Part shown: positions 7,202-17,022 of the stretch, piece by piece
How the letters are laid out: each line of letters starts with the position of its first letter
Position numbering within the stretch: position 1 is the stretch's first letter
Notes under the pieces: generated by a model
Seen by the model: the letters and a program-made list of their open reading frames with translations, nothing else
The model's database searches: none
Told to the model about the DNA's origin: nothing
From: Burkholderiaceae bacterium
GTDB taxonomy: Bacteria > Pseudomonadota > Gammaproteobacteria > Burkholderiales > Burkholderiaceae_E
Length of the DNA stretch: 64,000 nt
Assembly: GCA_023954135.1 (NCBI GenBank)
Contig: JAMLIN010000003.1
Coordinates: forward strand, 124,001 to 188,000
Reading direction: 5' to 3'
Made by a program: the position numbers and the translations under genes

Positions 7202-10027
7202 ATGAACAGCTTCGACGCCCGCTCCACGCTGAGTGTCGGCCCGCGTGAATACGAGATCTTCCGCCTCGACGCGCTCGCCCGCGCCGGTGCGGACATCTCC
7301 CGCCTGCCCTACTCCCTGCGCATCCTGCTCGAGAACCTGCTGCGTACGGAAGACGGCGTTTCGGTCACGCGCGAGGACATCCTCGCGCTTGCCAACTGGC
7401 GCGGCGATACGGTGCCGCAGCGCGAGATCTCCTTCTCGCCGGCACGCGTCCTGCTGCAGGATTTCACCGGCGTGCCCGCGGTCGTCGACCTGGCCGCCAT
7501 GCGCGACGCGATGGCCGAGCTCGGCGGCGATCCCACGAAGATCGATCCGCTGCAACCCGTCGAGCTGGTCATCGATCACTCGGTGCAGATCGACGCATTC
7601 GGAGCGCCCGAAGCCTTCCAGATCAACGAGCGGCTCGACTACGAGCGCAACCGCGAGCGCTACGGCTTCCTGAAGTGGGGCCAGAGGGCGTTCCGGAACT
7701 TCAAGGTTGTGCCGCCGAACACCGGCATCTGCCACCAGGTGAACCTCGAGCATCTTGCGAGAGTGGTCTTCGGCGCCGCCGAGCGGACCGCGATCGGCGC
7801 GAGCGGCCTGCCGATGGCCTATCCCGACAGCGTCGTGGGAACCGACAGCCACACCCCCATGATCAACGGCCTGGGCGTTCTCGGCTGGGGTGTGGGCGGC
7901 ATCGAGGCGGAGGCGACGATGCTCGGCCAGCCGATCAGCATGCTGATCCCGCAGGTCATCGGCGTGCGCCTCGAAGGCCGTCTCGCGCCGGGTGCAACCG
8001 CCACCGATCTCGTGCTCACGGTAGCGGAGATGCTGCGCAGGAAGGGCGTGGTCGGCACCTTCGTGGAGTTCTACGGCCCCGGTGTCGGCAGCCTTGCGCT
8101 TGCCGACAGGGCCACGATCGGCAACATGACCCCGGAGTACGGCGCGACGGCGACCATGTTCCCGGTCGACCAGGTCACCCTGGATTACCTGCGCTTCACT
8201 GGGCGCCCCGAAGAGCGGGTCGCACTGGTCGAGGCCTACATGAAAACCCAGGGACTGTTCCATGACGCGAACAGTCCGGAGCCCGAGTTCAGCGCCGCCC
8301 TTCACCTCGATCTCGGAAGCATCGAACCCTCGATTGCCGGTCCGCGCCGCCCACAGGACCGTATCGCCCTGTCGCGCGCGCGTGAATCCTTCGAGATAGA
8401 GCTTCCCGCGCTGCTGCCGGCGGGAAGCCCGGCCGAAACGGCCTTGACCGGCGCGGCCGAGCTGACGCACGGCTCGGTGGTGATCGCAGCGATCACAAGC
8501 TGCACCAACACATCCAACCCCGCGGTGATGATCGCCGCCGGGCTGCTCGCGAAGAAGGCGCGCGAGCGCGGGCTCGCACGCAAGCCCTGGGTCAAGACAT
8601 CTCTTGCGCCGGGCTCCCGGGTCGTCGCCGACTACTACGAACGCTCGGGGCTTCAGGAATCCCTCGATGCCCTGGGCTTCAACATCGTCGGCTACGGCTG
8701 CACCACCTGCATAGGCAATTCGGGGCCGCTGCCGCCGGACGTCTCGGAAGCCGTTCGCGACGGCGGGCTGGTGGTGGCCTCCGTCCTCTCGGGTAATCGC
8801 AACTTTGAAGGACGAATCCATTCGGAGGTTCGCGCCAACTACCTGATGTCCCCGCCGCTGGTCGTCGCCTTCGCGCTGGTCGGTCGCATCGACATCGACC
8901 TGCGGGCCGAACCGCTGGGGATCGATCGCGACGGCAGGCCGGTGATGCTCACCGACATCTGGCCGACCCGCGAAGAGATCGAGGCCATCGTTCAGGACTC
9001 GATCGGATCGCAGATGTATCGCGACGCATACGGCAAGGTCTATGACGGCGATACGCGCTGGCGCGAGCTCGATGTGACCGGCGGCGAGCGCTATGCCTGG
9101 GACGATGCCTCCACCTATGTCCGGAGGCCTCCCTACTTCGAAGGCATGTCGCGCGATGCGCCCGATCATGTCGACGATATCCGCGGCGCTCGCGCCATCG
9201 CGGTGCTCGGCGACAGCATCACGACCGACCATATCTCGCCAGCCGGCGGCATCGGCAAGGATACGCCTGCCGGGCGCTACCTTGTCGGCAGAGGAGTCTC
9301 GCCGAGCGACTTCAACAGCTACGGGTCGCGTCGTGGCAACCACGACGTCATGGTGCCGGGCACCTTCGCGAACGTCCGCATACGCAACCGGTTGGCGCCT
9401 GGCACCGAAGGCGGCTTCACCACTTACCTGCCGACCGGCGAAGTGATGTCGATATTCGACGCGGCCGAGCGGTACCGGGCAGACGGCACGCCCCTGGTCG
9501 TGCTGGCAGGCGCCGAGTACGGCAGCGGATCGAGTCGCGACTGGGCGGCCAAGGGGCCGCGCCTGCAGGGCATCCGCATGGTGATCGCGCAGAGCTACGA
9601 GCGGATCCACCGCAGCAACCTGGTCGGCATGGGTGTCCTGCCGTTGCAGTTCGCCGGCGGCGCCAGCGTCGACTCGCTCGGGCTCGACGGCACCGAGACC
9701 TACGAGGTCATCGGCCTTGCCAGCGCGATCGCGGATGGCTTCGCGCGGGGCCGCGACGTCGCCGTGCGGGCCACCCGAGGCGATGGCACGGTAGTCGAGT
9801 TCCCGGTGCTGATCCGGATCGACACTCCGCAGGAGATCCACTACTACCGCCACGGCGGGATCCTGCAGTACGTGCTGCGCAATCTCCTCGATGGCGGCCA
9901 GGCGAGGCCGACGGACAAGGGCAGGTTCGAGGCTAATCCCGAACCGGCGGTCTCGCGCTTCGATACCGCACGCGTCGACGAGAGTTCCGACGAATCGTTC
10001 CCGGCGAGCGACCCGCCTGCCCGCTGA
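7202..10027 (+). CDS. acnA: Aconitate hydratase A with an appended acidic ESFPASDPP tail
   Basis: 941 residues; interconverts citrate and isocitrate in the TCA and glyoxylate cycles. The [4Fe-4S] ligands lie in TSCTNTSNP and GYGCTTCIGN, and the swivel domain carries GSGSSRDWAAKGP. It starts at ATG 7202 after a good Shine-Dalgarno sequence (ggaggt, 6 bases upstream). The core ends near residue 900 (HYYRHGGILQYVLRNLL, the usual AcnA terminus). After it about 40 residues are added, ending VDESSDESFPASDPPAR. This tail is the short motif seen at the end of many unrelated small proteobacterial proteins and is not part of aconitase. Confidence 0.95.
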   Translation: MNSFDARSTLSVGPREYEIFRLDALARAGADISRLPYSLRILLENLLRTEDGVSVTREDILALANWRGDTVPQREISFSPARVLLQDFTGVPAVVDLAAMRDAMAELGGDPTKIDPLQPVELVIDHSVQIDAFGAPEAFQINERLDYERNRERYGFLKWGQRAFRNFKVVPPNTGICHQVNLEHLARVVFGAAERTAIGASGLPMAYPDSVVGTDSHTPMINGLGVLGWGVGGIEAEATMLGQPISMLIPQVIGVRLEGRLAPGATATDLVLTVAEMLRRKGVVGTFVEFYGPGVGSLALADRATIGNMTPEYGATATMFPVDQVTLDYLRFTGRPEERVALVEAYMKTQGLFHDANSPEPEFSAALHLDLGSIEPSIAGPRRPQDRIALSRARESFEIELPALLPAGSPAETALTGAAELTHGSVVIAAITSCTNTSNPAVMIAAGLLAKKARERGLARKPWVKTSLAPGSRVVADYYERSGLQESLDALGFNIVGYGCTTCIGNSGPLPPDVSEAVRDGGLVVASVLSGNRNFEGRIHSEVRANYLMSPPLVVAFALVGRIDIDLRAEPLGIDRDGRPVMLTDIWPTREEIEAIVQDSIGSQMYRDAYGKVYDGDTRWRELDVTGGERYAWDDASTYVRRPPYFEGMSRDAPDHVDDIRGARAIAVLGDSITTDHISPAGGIGKDTPAGRYLVGRGVSPSDFNSYGSRRGNHDVMVPGTFANVRIRNRLAPGTEGGFTTYLPTGEVMSIFDAAERYRADGTPLVVLAGAEYGSGSSRDWAAKGPRLQGIRMVIAQSYERIHRSNLVGMGVLPLQFAGGASVDSLGLDGTETYEVIGLASAIADGFARGRDVAVRATRGDGTVVEFPVLIRIDTPQEIHYYRHGGILQYVLRNLLDGGQARPTDKGRFEANPEPAVSRFDTARVDESSDESFPASDPPAR

Positions 10028-10078
10028 TGCAGGACAGCCGTCCCTGTCCCTGATACGGGCCGGAGCGGCTGTCTTGCT

Positions 10079-11563
10079 TCAAGACCTGCAATGCGCGCCG
10101 GGAAGCACGCGAACCCGGCGGAACTTTCCGCTGACCGGATTGCATTCGGGAGGCAAGGGATCGAGCTCGATTCGTACCGGCGCGGCTCCCTGTTGCTGCA
10201 GGAAGCGCGAGAGCGCCGCCTTCACTCGACGAAACGCCGATGCCCTCGCATGCTCGCCATCCGCATCGAGCCGCAGGCACAGGATGTCCGGCGCGGTCTG
10301 GGTCAGCTGGAAGAGATGGATATCCGTCTCCTCCTCGATGACGGTCTCGACCGCCAGGGGCAGGATCCGCACGACGGCGTCGCGACCTCCGCCACGCGCA
10401 CCGCGTGCCGCGTGCACCGGCTCGAGCACGAGCATGTCGTCGCCCCGTCCTTCCACCCGCAGCGACGGCCGGCTGCAACCGCAGGGACACATGGTCGTGT
10501 CCAGGCTCACGCTATCGCCCAGATCGTAGCGAATCAGCGGCTGGACCCGGTTCGCCAGGTTCGTCACCAGCACCGTCGCCGAAGGCTCGCCTGCCGGGAC
10601 CGGCCGATGGTTCTCGTCGACCGGCTCGAGCACCACCCAGTCATCGTTGAGGTGCAACCGGCCGTGTCCGCAACCGAAAGCCATGTTCATGCATTCGGAA
10701 GCACCGTAGTCCTCGACGATCCGGCATCCGAACGCTTCCTCGATATCGGCTCGATCGGACGGGGCAAGGCCTTCGCCGCCGCACCAGAGACCATGCGGCG
10801 ACACGGCCAGGCGCCCAGCCCGACGTTCCCCTGCGAGCAGCGTCATCATCGTCGGATACGACGAGATGAAGTCGGGCTGCCATTCATTGAGCTGGGCCAC
10901 GAGATCCGGCAGCGGCTGCAGGATCGAGAAGGCTCTGGCGGCCAGGGCGATCGGGGGATAGAGGCGGCGCTGCCGTTCCCAGGACACGATCCCCGCGAAA
11001 TGCCCGTCGATCGCCGCGACGAAGGCGAGCCGGCCGGATCCGGAACCCGGGAGCGCAGCGGTATCGCCACCGAGCTCGAAGCGGCTCGTCACCAGCGCGG
11101 TGTAGACCGCGATCGCATCCGGATCCTGCACGTAGACACCCGGAACGCCCGTGGTACCCGAGCTGGTCCAGACCGTGTACTTGCCGAGCCAGGGATCGGC
11201 GATACGCGCCGGATCGGCGACGAAGCTCAGCAGCTCGGCCTTCTTCAGCCGGGTGTCGGTGACCCAGTCGTCGAACCGGGCCATCAGCATCTTGCGTGTC
11301 ACCGGCGGATACGCCGCAAGCTCGATGCTTCCCGGCGCCACTTGCCGATAGTGCTCGCGATAGAACGCCGACGCCGACCGGGCGTGCTCGATCATCGACG
11401 CCACACGGCGCTGCCGGATCGCGGCACGCGTCGCCTCGTCGGCCCTGTCGTACGCCCGGATCTCATGGGCGTACGCGCCCCAGCGCCAGAGGTCGTCTGC
11501 CGCCCGCAGCCACTCCCAGGGGCTGGCAGCCCCGAGGAATGCGGACAAGGGATTCGTCTCCAT
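10079..11563 (-). CDS. PaaK-like phenylacetate-CoA ligase family protein
   Basis: 494 residues, ANL superfamily, PaaK branch. The P-loop is WTSSGTTGVPGVYV near residue 130, followed by SYPTMM, EDYGASE and IRYDLGD. A cysteine cluster (CPCGCSRP) before the hinge GRGDDML is common in this branch, where it may bind a metal. Such enzymes adenylate an aromatic or other carboxylate and transfer it to CoA; the substrate here is not determined, and no ring-oxidation (paaABCDE) genes are near. The gene is convergent with acnA, 51 bases away. Confidence 0.85.
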   Translation of the reverse strand: METNPLSAFLGAASPWEWLRAADDLWRWGAYAHEIRAYDRADEATRAAIRQRRVASMIEHARSASAFYREHYRQVAPGSIELAAYPPVTRKMLMARFDDWVTDTRLKKAELLSFVADPARIADPWLGKYTVWTSSGTTGVPGVYVQDPDAIAVYTALVTSRFELGGDTAALPGSGSGRLAFVAAIDGHFAGIVSWERQRRLYPPIALAARAFSILQPLPDLVAQLNEWQPDFISSYPTMMTLLAGERRAGRLAVSPHGLWCGGEGLAPSDRADIEEAFGCRIVEDYGASECMNMAFGCGHGRLHLNDDWVVLEPVDENHRPVPAGEPSATVLVTNLANRVQPLIRYDLGDSVSLDTTMCPCGCSRPSLRVEGRGDDMLVLEPVHAARGARGGGRDAVVRILPLAVETVIEEETDIHLFQLTQTAPDILCLRLDADGEHARASAFRRVKAALSRFLQQQGAAPVRIELDPLPPECNPVSGKFRRVRVLPGAHCRS

Positions 11564-11643
11564 CGCGACAATCTAGCCCCGCCGCGCCGAAGCTTGCTGA
11601 TTCAGGTCAACCGCCGCCGCCATGGGCGGCGGATCCCCGCGGT

Positions 11644-13014
11644 TCAGGAGGTTTCCGGAACGCTCGGCAGCCCCGCCAGCGCCATCGCCAGCTCTTCCTC
11701 GCTGTAGGACTGGTTGGTCAGCTCACCGGCAGAGTAGGACATGTATGCCGCCATGTCGAAATGGCCGTGGCCGCACAGATTGAACAGGATCGTCTCCGAG
11801 CGGCCCTCGCGCTTGCAGCGCAAGGCTTCCTCGATCGCCCCCTTGACCGCGTGATTGGCCTCGGGCGCCGGGAGGATGCCCTCGGTGCGCGCGAACTGGA
11901 TCCCGGCGTCGAAGCATTCGACCTGCTGGTAGGCAACCGCATCGATCAGCCCGAGATCGAGCAGATGCGATACCAGCGGCGCCATCCCGTGATATCGCAG
12001 GCCCCCTGCATGAAAGCCCGGTGGCGTGAAGGTGGAACCGAGCGTATGCATCTTGGTGAGCGGCGTCATGTGCGCGGTATCGCCGAAATCGTAGGCGAAC
12101 CGCCCGCGGGTGAGCGACGGACAGGCCGCCGGCTCGACCGCCACCACCCTGGGCTTCGCGCCGCCCCGCAGCCCCTCACCGATGAAGGGAAAGGCGATGC
12201 CCGCGAAGTTGGAGCCGCCGCCGGTGCAGCCGACGATGACGTCGGGCCATGTATCGGCCATCTTCATCTGCTCCATCGCCTCGAGACCGACGATGGTCTG
12301 GTGCAGCAGGACGTGGTTGAGCACCGAGCCAAGCGCGTACTTGGTGTCGTCGCGCTTGACCGCCACTTCGACGGCCTCGGAGATCGCGATGCCGAGGCTC
12401 CCCGGGTGATCCGGTCGCTTCTCGAGCACCGCCCGCCCGTATTCCGTCTCGGTCGAGGGCGACGGCAGGCAGCGCGCCCCGTAGGACTCCATCAGGGCGC
12501 GGCGATACGGCTTCTGGTCGTAGGACACCCGGACCTGGAAGACGGTGACGTCGATGCCGAACAACGCTCCGGCATAGGCGAGCGACGAGCCCCACTGCCC
12601 CGCTCCGGTCTCGGTCGCCAGGCGCTTGATGCCGGCTTCCCGGTTGTAGAAGGCCTGTGCCACCGCGGTGTTCGGCTTGTGGCTGCCGGCGGGGCTGACA
12701 CCCTCGTACTTGTAGAAGATCTTCGCCGGCGTGCCCAGGGCCTTCTCGAGCCGATGCGCCCGGAACAGCGGGCTCGGCCGCCACAGGCGATAGATGTCGC
12801 GCACCGGCTCTGGAATCTCGACCTCGCGCTCGGTCGTGACCTCCTGCATGATGAGTTCCATCGGGAACAGCGGCGCCAGATCGTCCGGGCCCACCGGCTG
12901 CATGGTTCCCGGATGGAGCACCGGCGCCATCGGCCGGGGAAGGTCGGCCTGGATGTTGTACCAACGCTTCGGGATACGGCTCTCGTCAAGCAGATACTTG
13001 GTTTGCGACCCCAT
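11644..13014 (-). CDS. TrpB2-type tryptophan synthase beta chain-like PLP enzyme
   Basis: 456 residues, longer than TrpB1 and with the N-terminal extension typical of TrpB2 (YNIQADLP). The PLP lysine lies in AGSHKPNTA, and GCTGGGSNFAG is the phosphate-binding glycine loop. Family members convert indole plus serine to tryptophan without needing a TrpA partner, or act in salvage. No trpA or other trp gene is in the window. It sits between the PaaK-like ligase and an acyl-CoA dehydrogenase on the same strand with gaps of 80-140 bases, so separate transcripts are possible. Confidence 0.92.
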   Translation of the reverse strand: MGSQTKYLLDESRIPKRWYNIQADLPRPMAPVLHPGTMQPVGPDDLAPLFPMELIMQEVTTEREVEIPEPVRDIYRLWRPSPLFRAHRLEKALGTPAKIFYKYEGVSPAGSHKPNTAVAQAFYNREAGIKRLATETGAGQWGSSLAYAGALFGIDVTVFQVRVSYDQKPYRRALMESYGARCLPSPSTETEYGRAVLEKRPDHPGSLGIAISEAVEVAVKRDDTKYALGSVLNHVLLHQTIVGLEAMEQMKMADTWPDVIVGCTGGGSNFAGIAFPFIGEGLRGGAKPRVVAVEPAACPSLTRGRFAYDFGDTAHMTPLTKMHTLGSTFTPPGFHAGGLRYHGMAPLVSHLLDLGLIDAVAYQQVECFDAGIQFARTEGILPAPEANHAVKGAIEEALRCKREGRSETILFNLCGHGHFDMAAYMSYSAGELTNQSYSEEELAMALAGLPSVPETS

Positions 13015-13151
13015 CGATTCCTCCGTTTGGCGCCAGTCGGGAGCCGGCGTCCGTGATCAAAGCATAGCCGAGCCGCACGCAGCGGCGATACGTTACAGAC
13101 CCCCGGGGGAACGATGGGCCGCCTTGGTTCGCGGCCCCGCCCCCTGCATCC

Positions 13152-14306
13152 CTACTTGGCGGCGCCGAGACCCATCGACCGTGTGATCACCTCTTTCATG
13201 ATCTCGTTGGTGCCACCGTATATCCGCTGAACCCGCGCGTCGGCGTAAGCACGGGCGATCGGATACTCCCACATGAAGCCGTAGCCGCCATGCAGCTGGA
13301 CGCATTCGTCCATCACCTTGCACTGCAGGTCGCTGCACCAGTACTTCGCCATCGACGCCGTCGCCGTATCCAGCTTGCCCACAAGCAGCAGCTCCAGGCA
13401 GCGATCGACGAACACCCGTCCGATCTGCACCTCGGTCTGCAACTCGGCAAGCTTGAACCGGGTGTTCTGGTAGGCCGACACCGTGGTGCCGAAAACCTTG
13501 CGCTCCTTGACGTAGGTGGAAGTCCAGTCGATGGCCGCCTGGGCGGACTCGATCGCACCGATCGCAATCTGCATGCGCTCCCAGGGCAACTCCTGCATGA
13601 GATAGATGAAGCCCCGATTCTCATCGCCGAGCAGGTTTTCGACAGGAACCTTGACGTCGTTGAAGAAGAGCTCCGACGTATCCTGAGCCTTGAGACCGAC
13701 CTTCTTCAGGCGCTTGCCTTTCTCGAAGCCGGGCATTCCGCGTTCGACCAGGATCAGGCTGGTTCCCTTGGCGCCCTCGCTCGGATTGGTCTTGGCGACG
13801 ACGATCACCACATCGGCGTGCCAGCCGTTGGTGATGAAGGTCTTCGAGCCGTTCACCACATAGTGGTCGCCCTTGCGGATCGCCGTCGTGCGCACGCCCT
13901 GAAGATCCGAGCCAGCGGCAGGCTCGCTCATCGCGATGGCTCCGACCAGCTCACCGGCAGCCATCTTCGGCAGAAAACGCTTCTTCTGTTCGTCCGAGCC
14001 GTAGTTGAAGATGTAAGGCGCAACGATCTCGGAGTGCAGGCTGAAGCCGAGGCCCGTCGCATTGACGCGCGCCGTCTCCTCCATCAGAACCACCGAGTAG
14101 AGCTTGTCGACACCGGCTCCGCCGAAAGCCTCCGGCATGGAAGGACACAGAAAGCCGTTCTCCCCCGCCTTCGTCCAGATCTCCCGATCCACGTAGCCCT
14201 GCTCCTCCCAACGCTCGTGGTGTGGAGCGACTTCGTTCTCCATGAACCGACGAACCGAGTCGCGGAACATCTGGTGTTCGTCATTGAAGATGGTGCGCTC
14301 GATCAT
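13152..14306 (-). CDS. Acyl-CoA dehydrogenase (LCAD/IVD-type active site)
   Basis: 384 residues, FAD-dependent alpha,beta-dehydrogenation of an acyl-CoA. Signatures are AMSEPAAGSDLQG, FITNGWHADV and RIYGGTNEIMKEVI. The MCAD-type catalytic glutamate position (YEGT) is YGGT here, whereas LMQELPWERMQIA matches the helix-G segment that supplies the base in long-chain and isovaleryl-CoA dehydrogenases, so the enzyme should still be active. It is the last host-like gene before the low-GC block; composition changes within its upstream region. Confidence 0.92.
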   Translation of the reverse strand: MIERTIFNDEHQMFRDSVRRFMENEVAPHHERWEEQGYVDREIWTKAGENGFLCPSMPEAFGGAGVDKLYSVVLMEETARVNATGLGFSLHSEIVAPYIFNYGSDEQKKRFLPKMAAGELVGAIAMSEPAAGSDLQGVRTTAIRKGDHYVVNGSKTFITNGWHADVVIVVAKTNPSEGAKGTSLILVERGMPGFEKGKRLKKVGLKAQDTSELFFNDVKVPVENLLGDENRGFIYLMQELPWERMQIAIGAIESAQAAIDWTSTYVKERKVFGTTVSAYQNTRFKLAELQTEVQIGRVFVDRCLELLLVGKLDTATASMAKYWCSDLQCKVMDECVQLHGGYGFMWEYPIARAYADARVQRIYGGTNEIMKEVITRSMGLGAAK

Positions 14307-14654
14307 CGGTCTGGCTCCTGGCGTGTGTTCGATCAGTCGGAAACCCCTGATGGTTGTGAGTCATGGGGAAGAAGTCAATGGGTGTGGAGGCACTTATCCA
14401 TCCGCCCAAGTAATCAGCCTGGATCTGCTGAGATCCGCACGTCCTGTCACTTACACGGGTGCCGTCACTTATCAGTCGCTAGGACATTCGCCATAGGACG
14501 AAACCACGCGATCTCTGGCAGTATCAAACAACGAAGAACAACATAGCCCAATCAACCCCCTTTGACTACGTAACGACGGAGGTAGTTGACAAGGGCACCG
14601 TCGACAGCATCAACGACGGACCTCAATGCTCATTCCTATAGCGACGGTTTGAAT
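14307..14654. other. 348-base gene-free stretch at the left edge of the low-GC block
   Basis: No convincing gene. GC falls to about 50% from ~14340. The sequence CACTTA occurs at 14391, 14448 and 14466. The last two belong to GTCACTTA copies whose starts are 18 bases apart. A purine-rich ggaggt lies at 14578, just 2 bases before a possible TTG start (14586) of the kinase. It probably holds the kinase promoter and perhaps operator sites. Confidence 0.5.
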
Positions 14655-16052
14655 ATGAAAAACCTGTTTCCGCCGCATTTTCAGTCGGACGAAATCGAGG
14701 TTGCGTTTCGGCGCCAGTATGCCAGAACAGGACATCGACAATCCGTGATCGGCCTGTCAATCGGACTCGTTCTCGCGCTTGTTGCGATCACACTATCGAT
14801 CATCCTCGATCACCAAAATGACAACCCTCGAGCCGAGCTAATTCTATTCACAATTCGAAGTGTGATCGCCATTATTCTTGGGATTGGGCTGATAAATCTT
14901 CCACAGCAGGAAAAAGCGGAACCGGATGACTACTACCGATGGGTCGTCAGACCAGCGGCACTCGCTATCCTGGCACTCGTACTGAACTATTGGGTCGCGG
15001 CCTATTACGCTGAAACACCGCCTCCAGCGGCACGCATCTTTTTAGTATCCTCTCTCGCTCTTTGGCTGTTCTGTGCATTCGCCCGGCCAAGTAGTCAACT
15101 AGCCGCCGTCATCGCCTCCATCTCCTCGATAGGCGCAATAGCTGCCGGCTACATCTCGGAGGCCAGTGGAATTCTGGACACGGTGGCGTATTTATTGATC
15201 GCAAATTTTTCAGCAATGAGTGTAACGATACAATCTGAAAAACGAGCTCGCACACTATATCAGCGCACTCTTGAACTCGAAGAATCCCAACGTCAGTTAA
15301 GCGAAAAATCGGAACGCGCCATACGATCGCGAGACTTCAAGTCTCGTGTCTTGACAACGGTGTCGCATGATCTTCGGCAACCGCTACTCGGTGCAGATCT
15401 AGTTCTCTCCAATCAACTAATAAGTAAGAGTGGACCTGATCTTGCAAAGCTGCGCTTGGTCTCCAACGCGTTACGTCAGATACAAGCGGGACTAGAGGAG
15501 ATCCTTCGCGCAGCCGTGGCGGATGAGGTCGATCCCGAAAGCTCTGTAGAACCAATCGAGCTCTCCGCCATCGTTGTACAAGCGCTTACCGATATCCAGC
15601 CTATTGCTCACCAAGCTGGCATTGAGGTTCACTGGAGAAATCACCTACCGCCAAGTACGCGAGTGTCGACCTCGCCAGCGGTCGTTCGGACCGCTTTGCT
15701 GAATCTGCTGGGCAACGCCCTGAAGTTTCAACGTAGGGTGTCGAACCCGTGGGTGCTCGTGCGATGCTTCGTCGCCCCATCTCGACAGAACAGTGTGTAC
15801 CTTGAAGTCATCGACAACGGTCCAGGAGTTGATCCGGAGTCAGCGACAGAGATCTTCACGACCGGCTACAGACTCCCACGTGACAGCGATGTGCCAGGCT
15901 TTGGAATCGGACTCGCCTCTGTGGCCGAACAGGTGCGCGAACTACCACACCATGACGTAATGTTGGTTCGCAGGTATCGCAGAGGAGCCCGCTTTCGGCT
16001 AACCTTGCCAGTCGCATCTTCGATCACGCGTTTACGTGACATCGGGGCTTGA
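14655..16052 (+). CDS. Six-TM membrane sensor histidine kinase (CqsS/LqsS/PhcS-like architecture)
   Basis: 465 residues from ATG 14655; a TTG at 14586 would add 23 unstructured residues, and its Shine-Dalgarno is too close. Six hydrophobic segments fill residues ~31-190 with very short loops and no periplasmic sensor domain. A short coiled coil (RTLYQRTLELEESQRQL) leads to the H-box TVSHDLRQPL and an HATPase domain (NLLGNALKF, DNGPGVD, GFGIGLAS). No receiver domain is attached and no response regulator lies nearby. Compact six-TM sensors of this layout detect small lipophilic signals in CqsS, LqsS and PhcS; detailed similarity cannot be tested here. GC and codon use are clearly lower than in the flanks. 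It precedes the FeeM-like synthase on the same strand, which suggests a signal-receptor pair. Confidence 0.85.
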   Translation: MKNLFPPHFQSDEIEVAFRRQYARTGHRQSVIGLSIGLVLALVAITLSIILDHQNDNPRAELILFTIRSVIAIILGIGLINLPQQEKAEPDDYYRWVVRPAALAILALVLNYWVAAYYAETPPPAARIFLVSSLALWLFCAFARPSSQLAAVIASISSIGAIAAGYISEASGILDTVAYLLIANFSAMSVTIQSEKRARTLYQRTLELEESQRQLSEKSERAIRSRDFKSRVLTTVSHDLRQPLLGADLVLSNQLISKSGPDLAKLRLVSNALRQIQAGLEEILRAAVADEVDPESSVEPIELSAIVVQALTDIQPIAHQAGIEVHWRNHLPPSTRVSTSPAVVRTALLNLLGNALKFQRRVSNPWVLVRCFVAPSRQNSVYLEVIDNGPGVDPESATEIFTTGYRLPRDSDVPGFGIGLASVAEQVRELPHHDVMLVRRYRRGARFRLTLPVASSITRLRDIGA

Positions 16053-16221
16053 GGGAAGTTACACGTCCTCATAGTTGCAAGCGACGCCAGTGCCTCGAAT
16101 GCGAGTGGCACGCTCGCTCGCGGTTCGCGTGTGACCGATCTCGATGCATCCCGAGCGCATAGGCGGGCTGTTCGGATCAAGCAACATACGACTGATCTTC
16201 AGAACCTGTGGCGCCTGCTTC

Positions 16222-17010
16222 ATGACGTTTTCCGCTCAGACCGTAGTATCAATCGACTCGAGTGTTGTCACAGACCTCGATCCACCTCTCCAGCGCACCC
16301 CAAAGCAGGTCGGGCTCCCGTTTCGGGTTCGTATTGCCCGAACGGAGGAGCAGCTTCAGAAAGCCATCGAAATTCGGGCAGAGGCCTATACGCGACACTT
16401 GCCTGCTCTTGGTGAAACCCTGCGAACTACCGAGCACGTCGATCTGACACCAGATTGCCTAGTCATATTGGCAGAATCGAAGTCCGATGAACTTCCTGTC
16501 GGAACGATGCGAATTCAAACAAACTTCCATGCTCCACTGGCCATGGAGACATCGATCCATTTACCTACGAACTTCCGTGAACGTCCGCTGGCCGCCGTTT
16601 CTCGGTTAGCCGTGAAAGCCGGGCCTCGAGGGAAAATGGTGAAATTAGCATTATTTAAAGCAATGCATCGATATTGCATTGCAAAACAAGTGGAATGGGT
16701 GCTAATCGGAGCGCGTCCGCCGCTCGAGGAAACTTATTTAGGACTCGACTTTATAGATGTCTTCCCAGACAAAAACCCGAGACCATTAGCTACGGCCAAA
16801 AATCTACCTCACCGCATCCTAGCATTTGAGATCGCAACAGCCGAGCGGCGCTGGCATGAAATTGATCACCCTTTGTATAACTTCATGATCAATCGCTTTC
16901 ATCCGGATATCGAGATATTCAACTCGGTAAGCAATCGCTGGCTTCAGCCACGCGCAAGAAGGGCAGTCCCTGGATGGGACGGCCCACCACTCGACTCCCC
17001 ACTCGTCTAG
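16222..17010 (+). CDS. FeeM-like N-acyl amino acid synthase (GNAT/autoinducer-synthase fold)
   Basis: 262 residues from ATG 16222; ATG 16144 would add 26 residues. Neither start has a clear ribosome site. Visible landmarks of the FeeM branch are AIEIRAEAY near the start, PVGTMRIQTN (beta strand 4), AAVSRLAVKAGPRGKM (pantetheine/acyl-binding beta-bulge region) and LGLDFIDVF. FeeM makes long-chain N-acyl tyrosines from acyl-ACP and is structurally between GNAT acetyltransferases and LuxI-type acyl-homoserine lactone synthases. The LuxI signature residues are not evident, so I do not call it LuxI. It follows the kinase on the same strand and faces the methyltransferase gene (12 bases between stops). 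GC is low throughout. Product and donor are unknown. Confidence 0.72.
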   Translation: MTFSAQTVVSIDSSVVTDLDPPLQRTPKQVGLPFRVRIARTEEQLQKAIEIRAEAYTRHLPALGETLRTTEHVDLTPDCLVILAESKSDELPVGTMRIQTNFHAPLAMETSIHLPTNFRERPLAAVSRLAVKAGPRGKMVKLALFKAMHRYCIAKQVEWVLIGARPPLEETYLGLDFIDVFPDKNPRPLATAKNLPHRILAFEIATAERRWHEIDHPLYNFMINRFHPDIEIFNSVSNRWLQPRARRAVPGWDGPPLDSPLV

Positions 17011-17022
17011 GGCGAGTTAACG

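Noticed and set aside
7115-9853. Open minus-strand frame of ~900 codons joined to the patatin gene
   Set aside because: It lies fully antisense to acnA, shows only Arg/Gly/Asp-rich low-complexity sequence, and has no family similarity; it is a GC-driven shadow.
10033-10073. Hairpin gacagccg/cggctgtc between acnA and the PaaK-like gene as a terminator
   Set aside because: The loop is 25 bases and no T-run follows on either strand, so support is too weak.
16222-17010. LuxI-type acyl-homoserine lactone synthase
   Set aside because: Sequence landmarks fit the FeeM branch better, and no LuxR-type regulator is adjacent.
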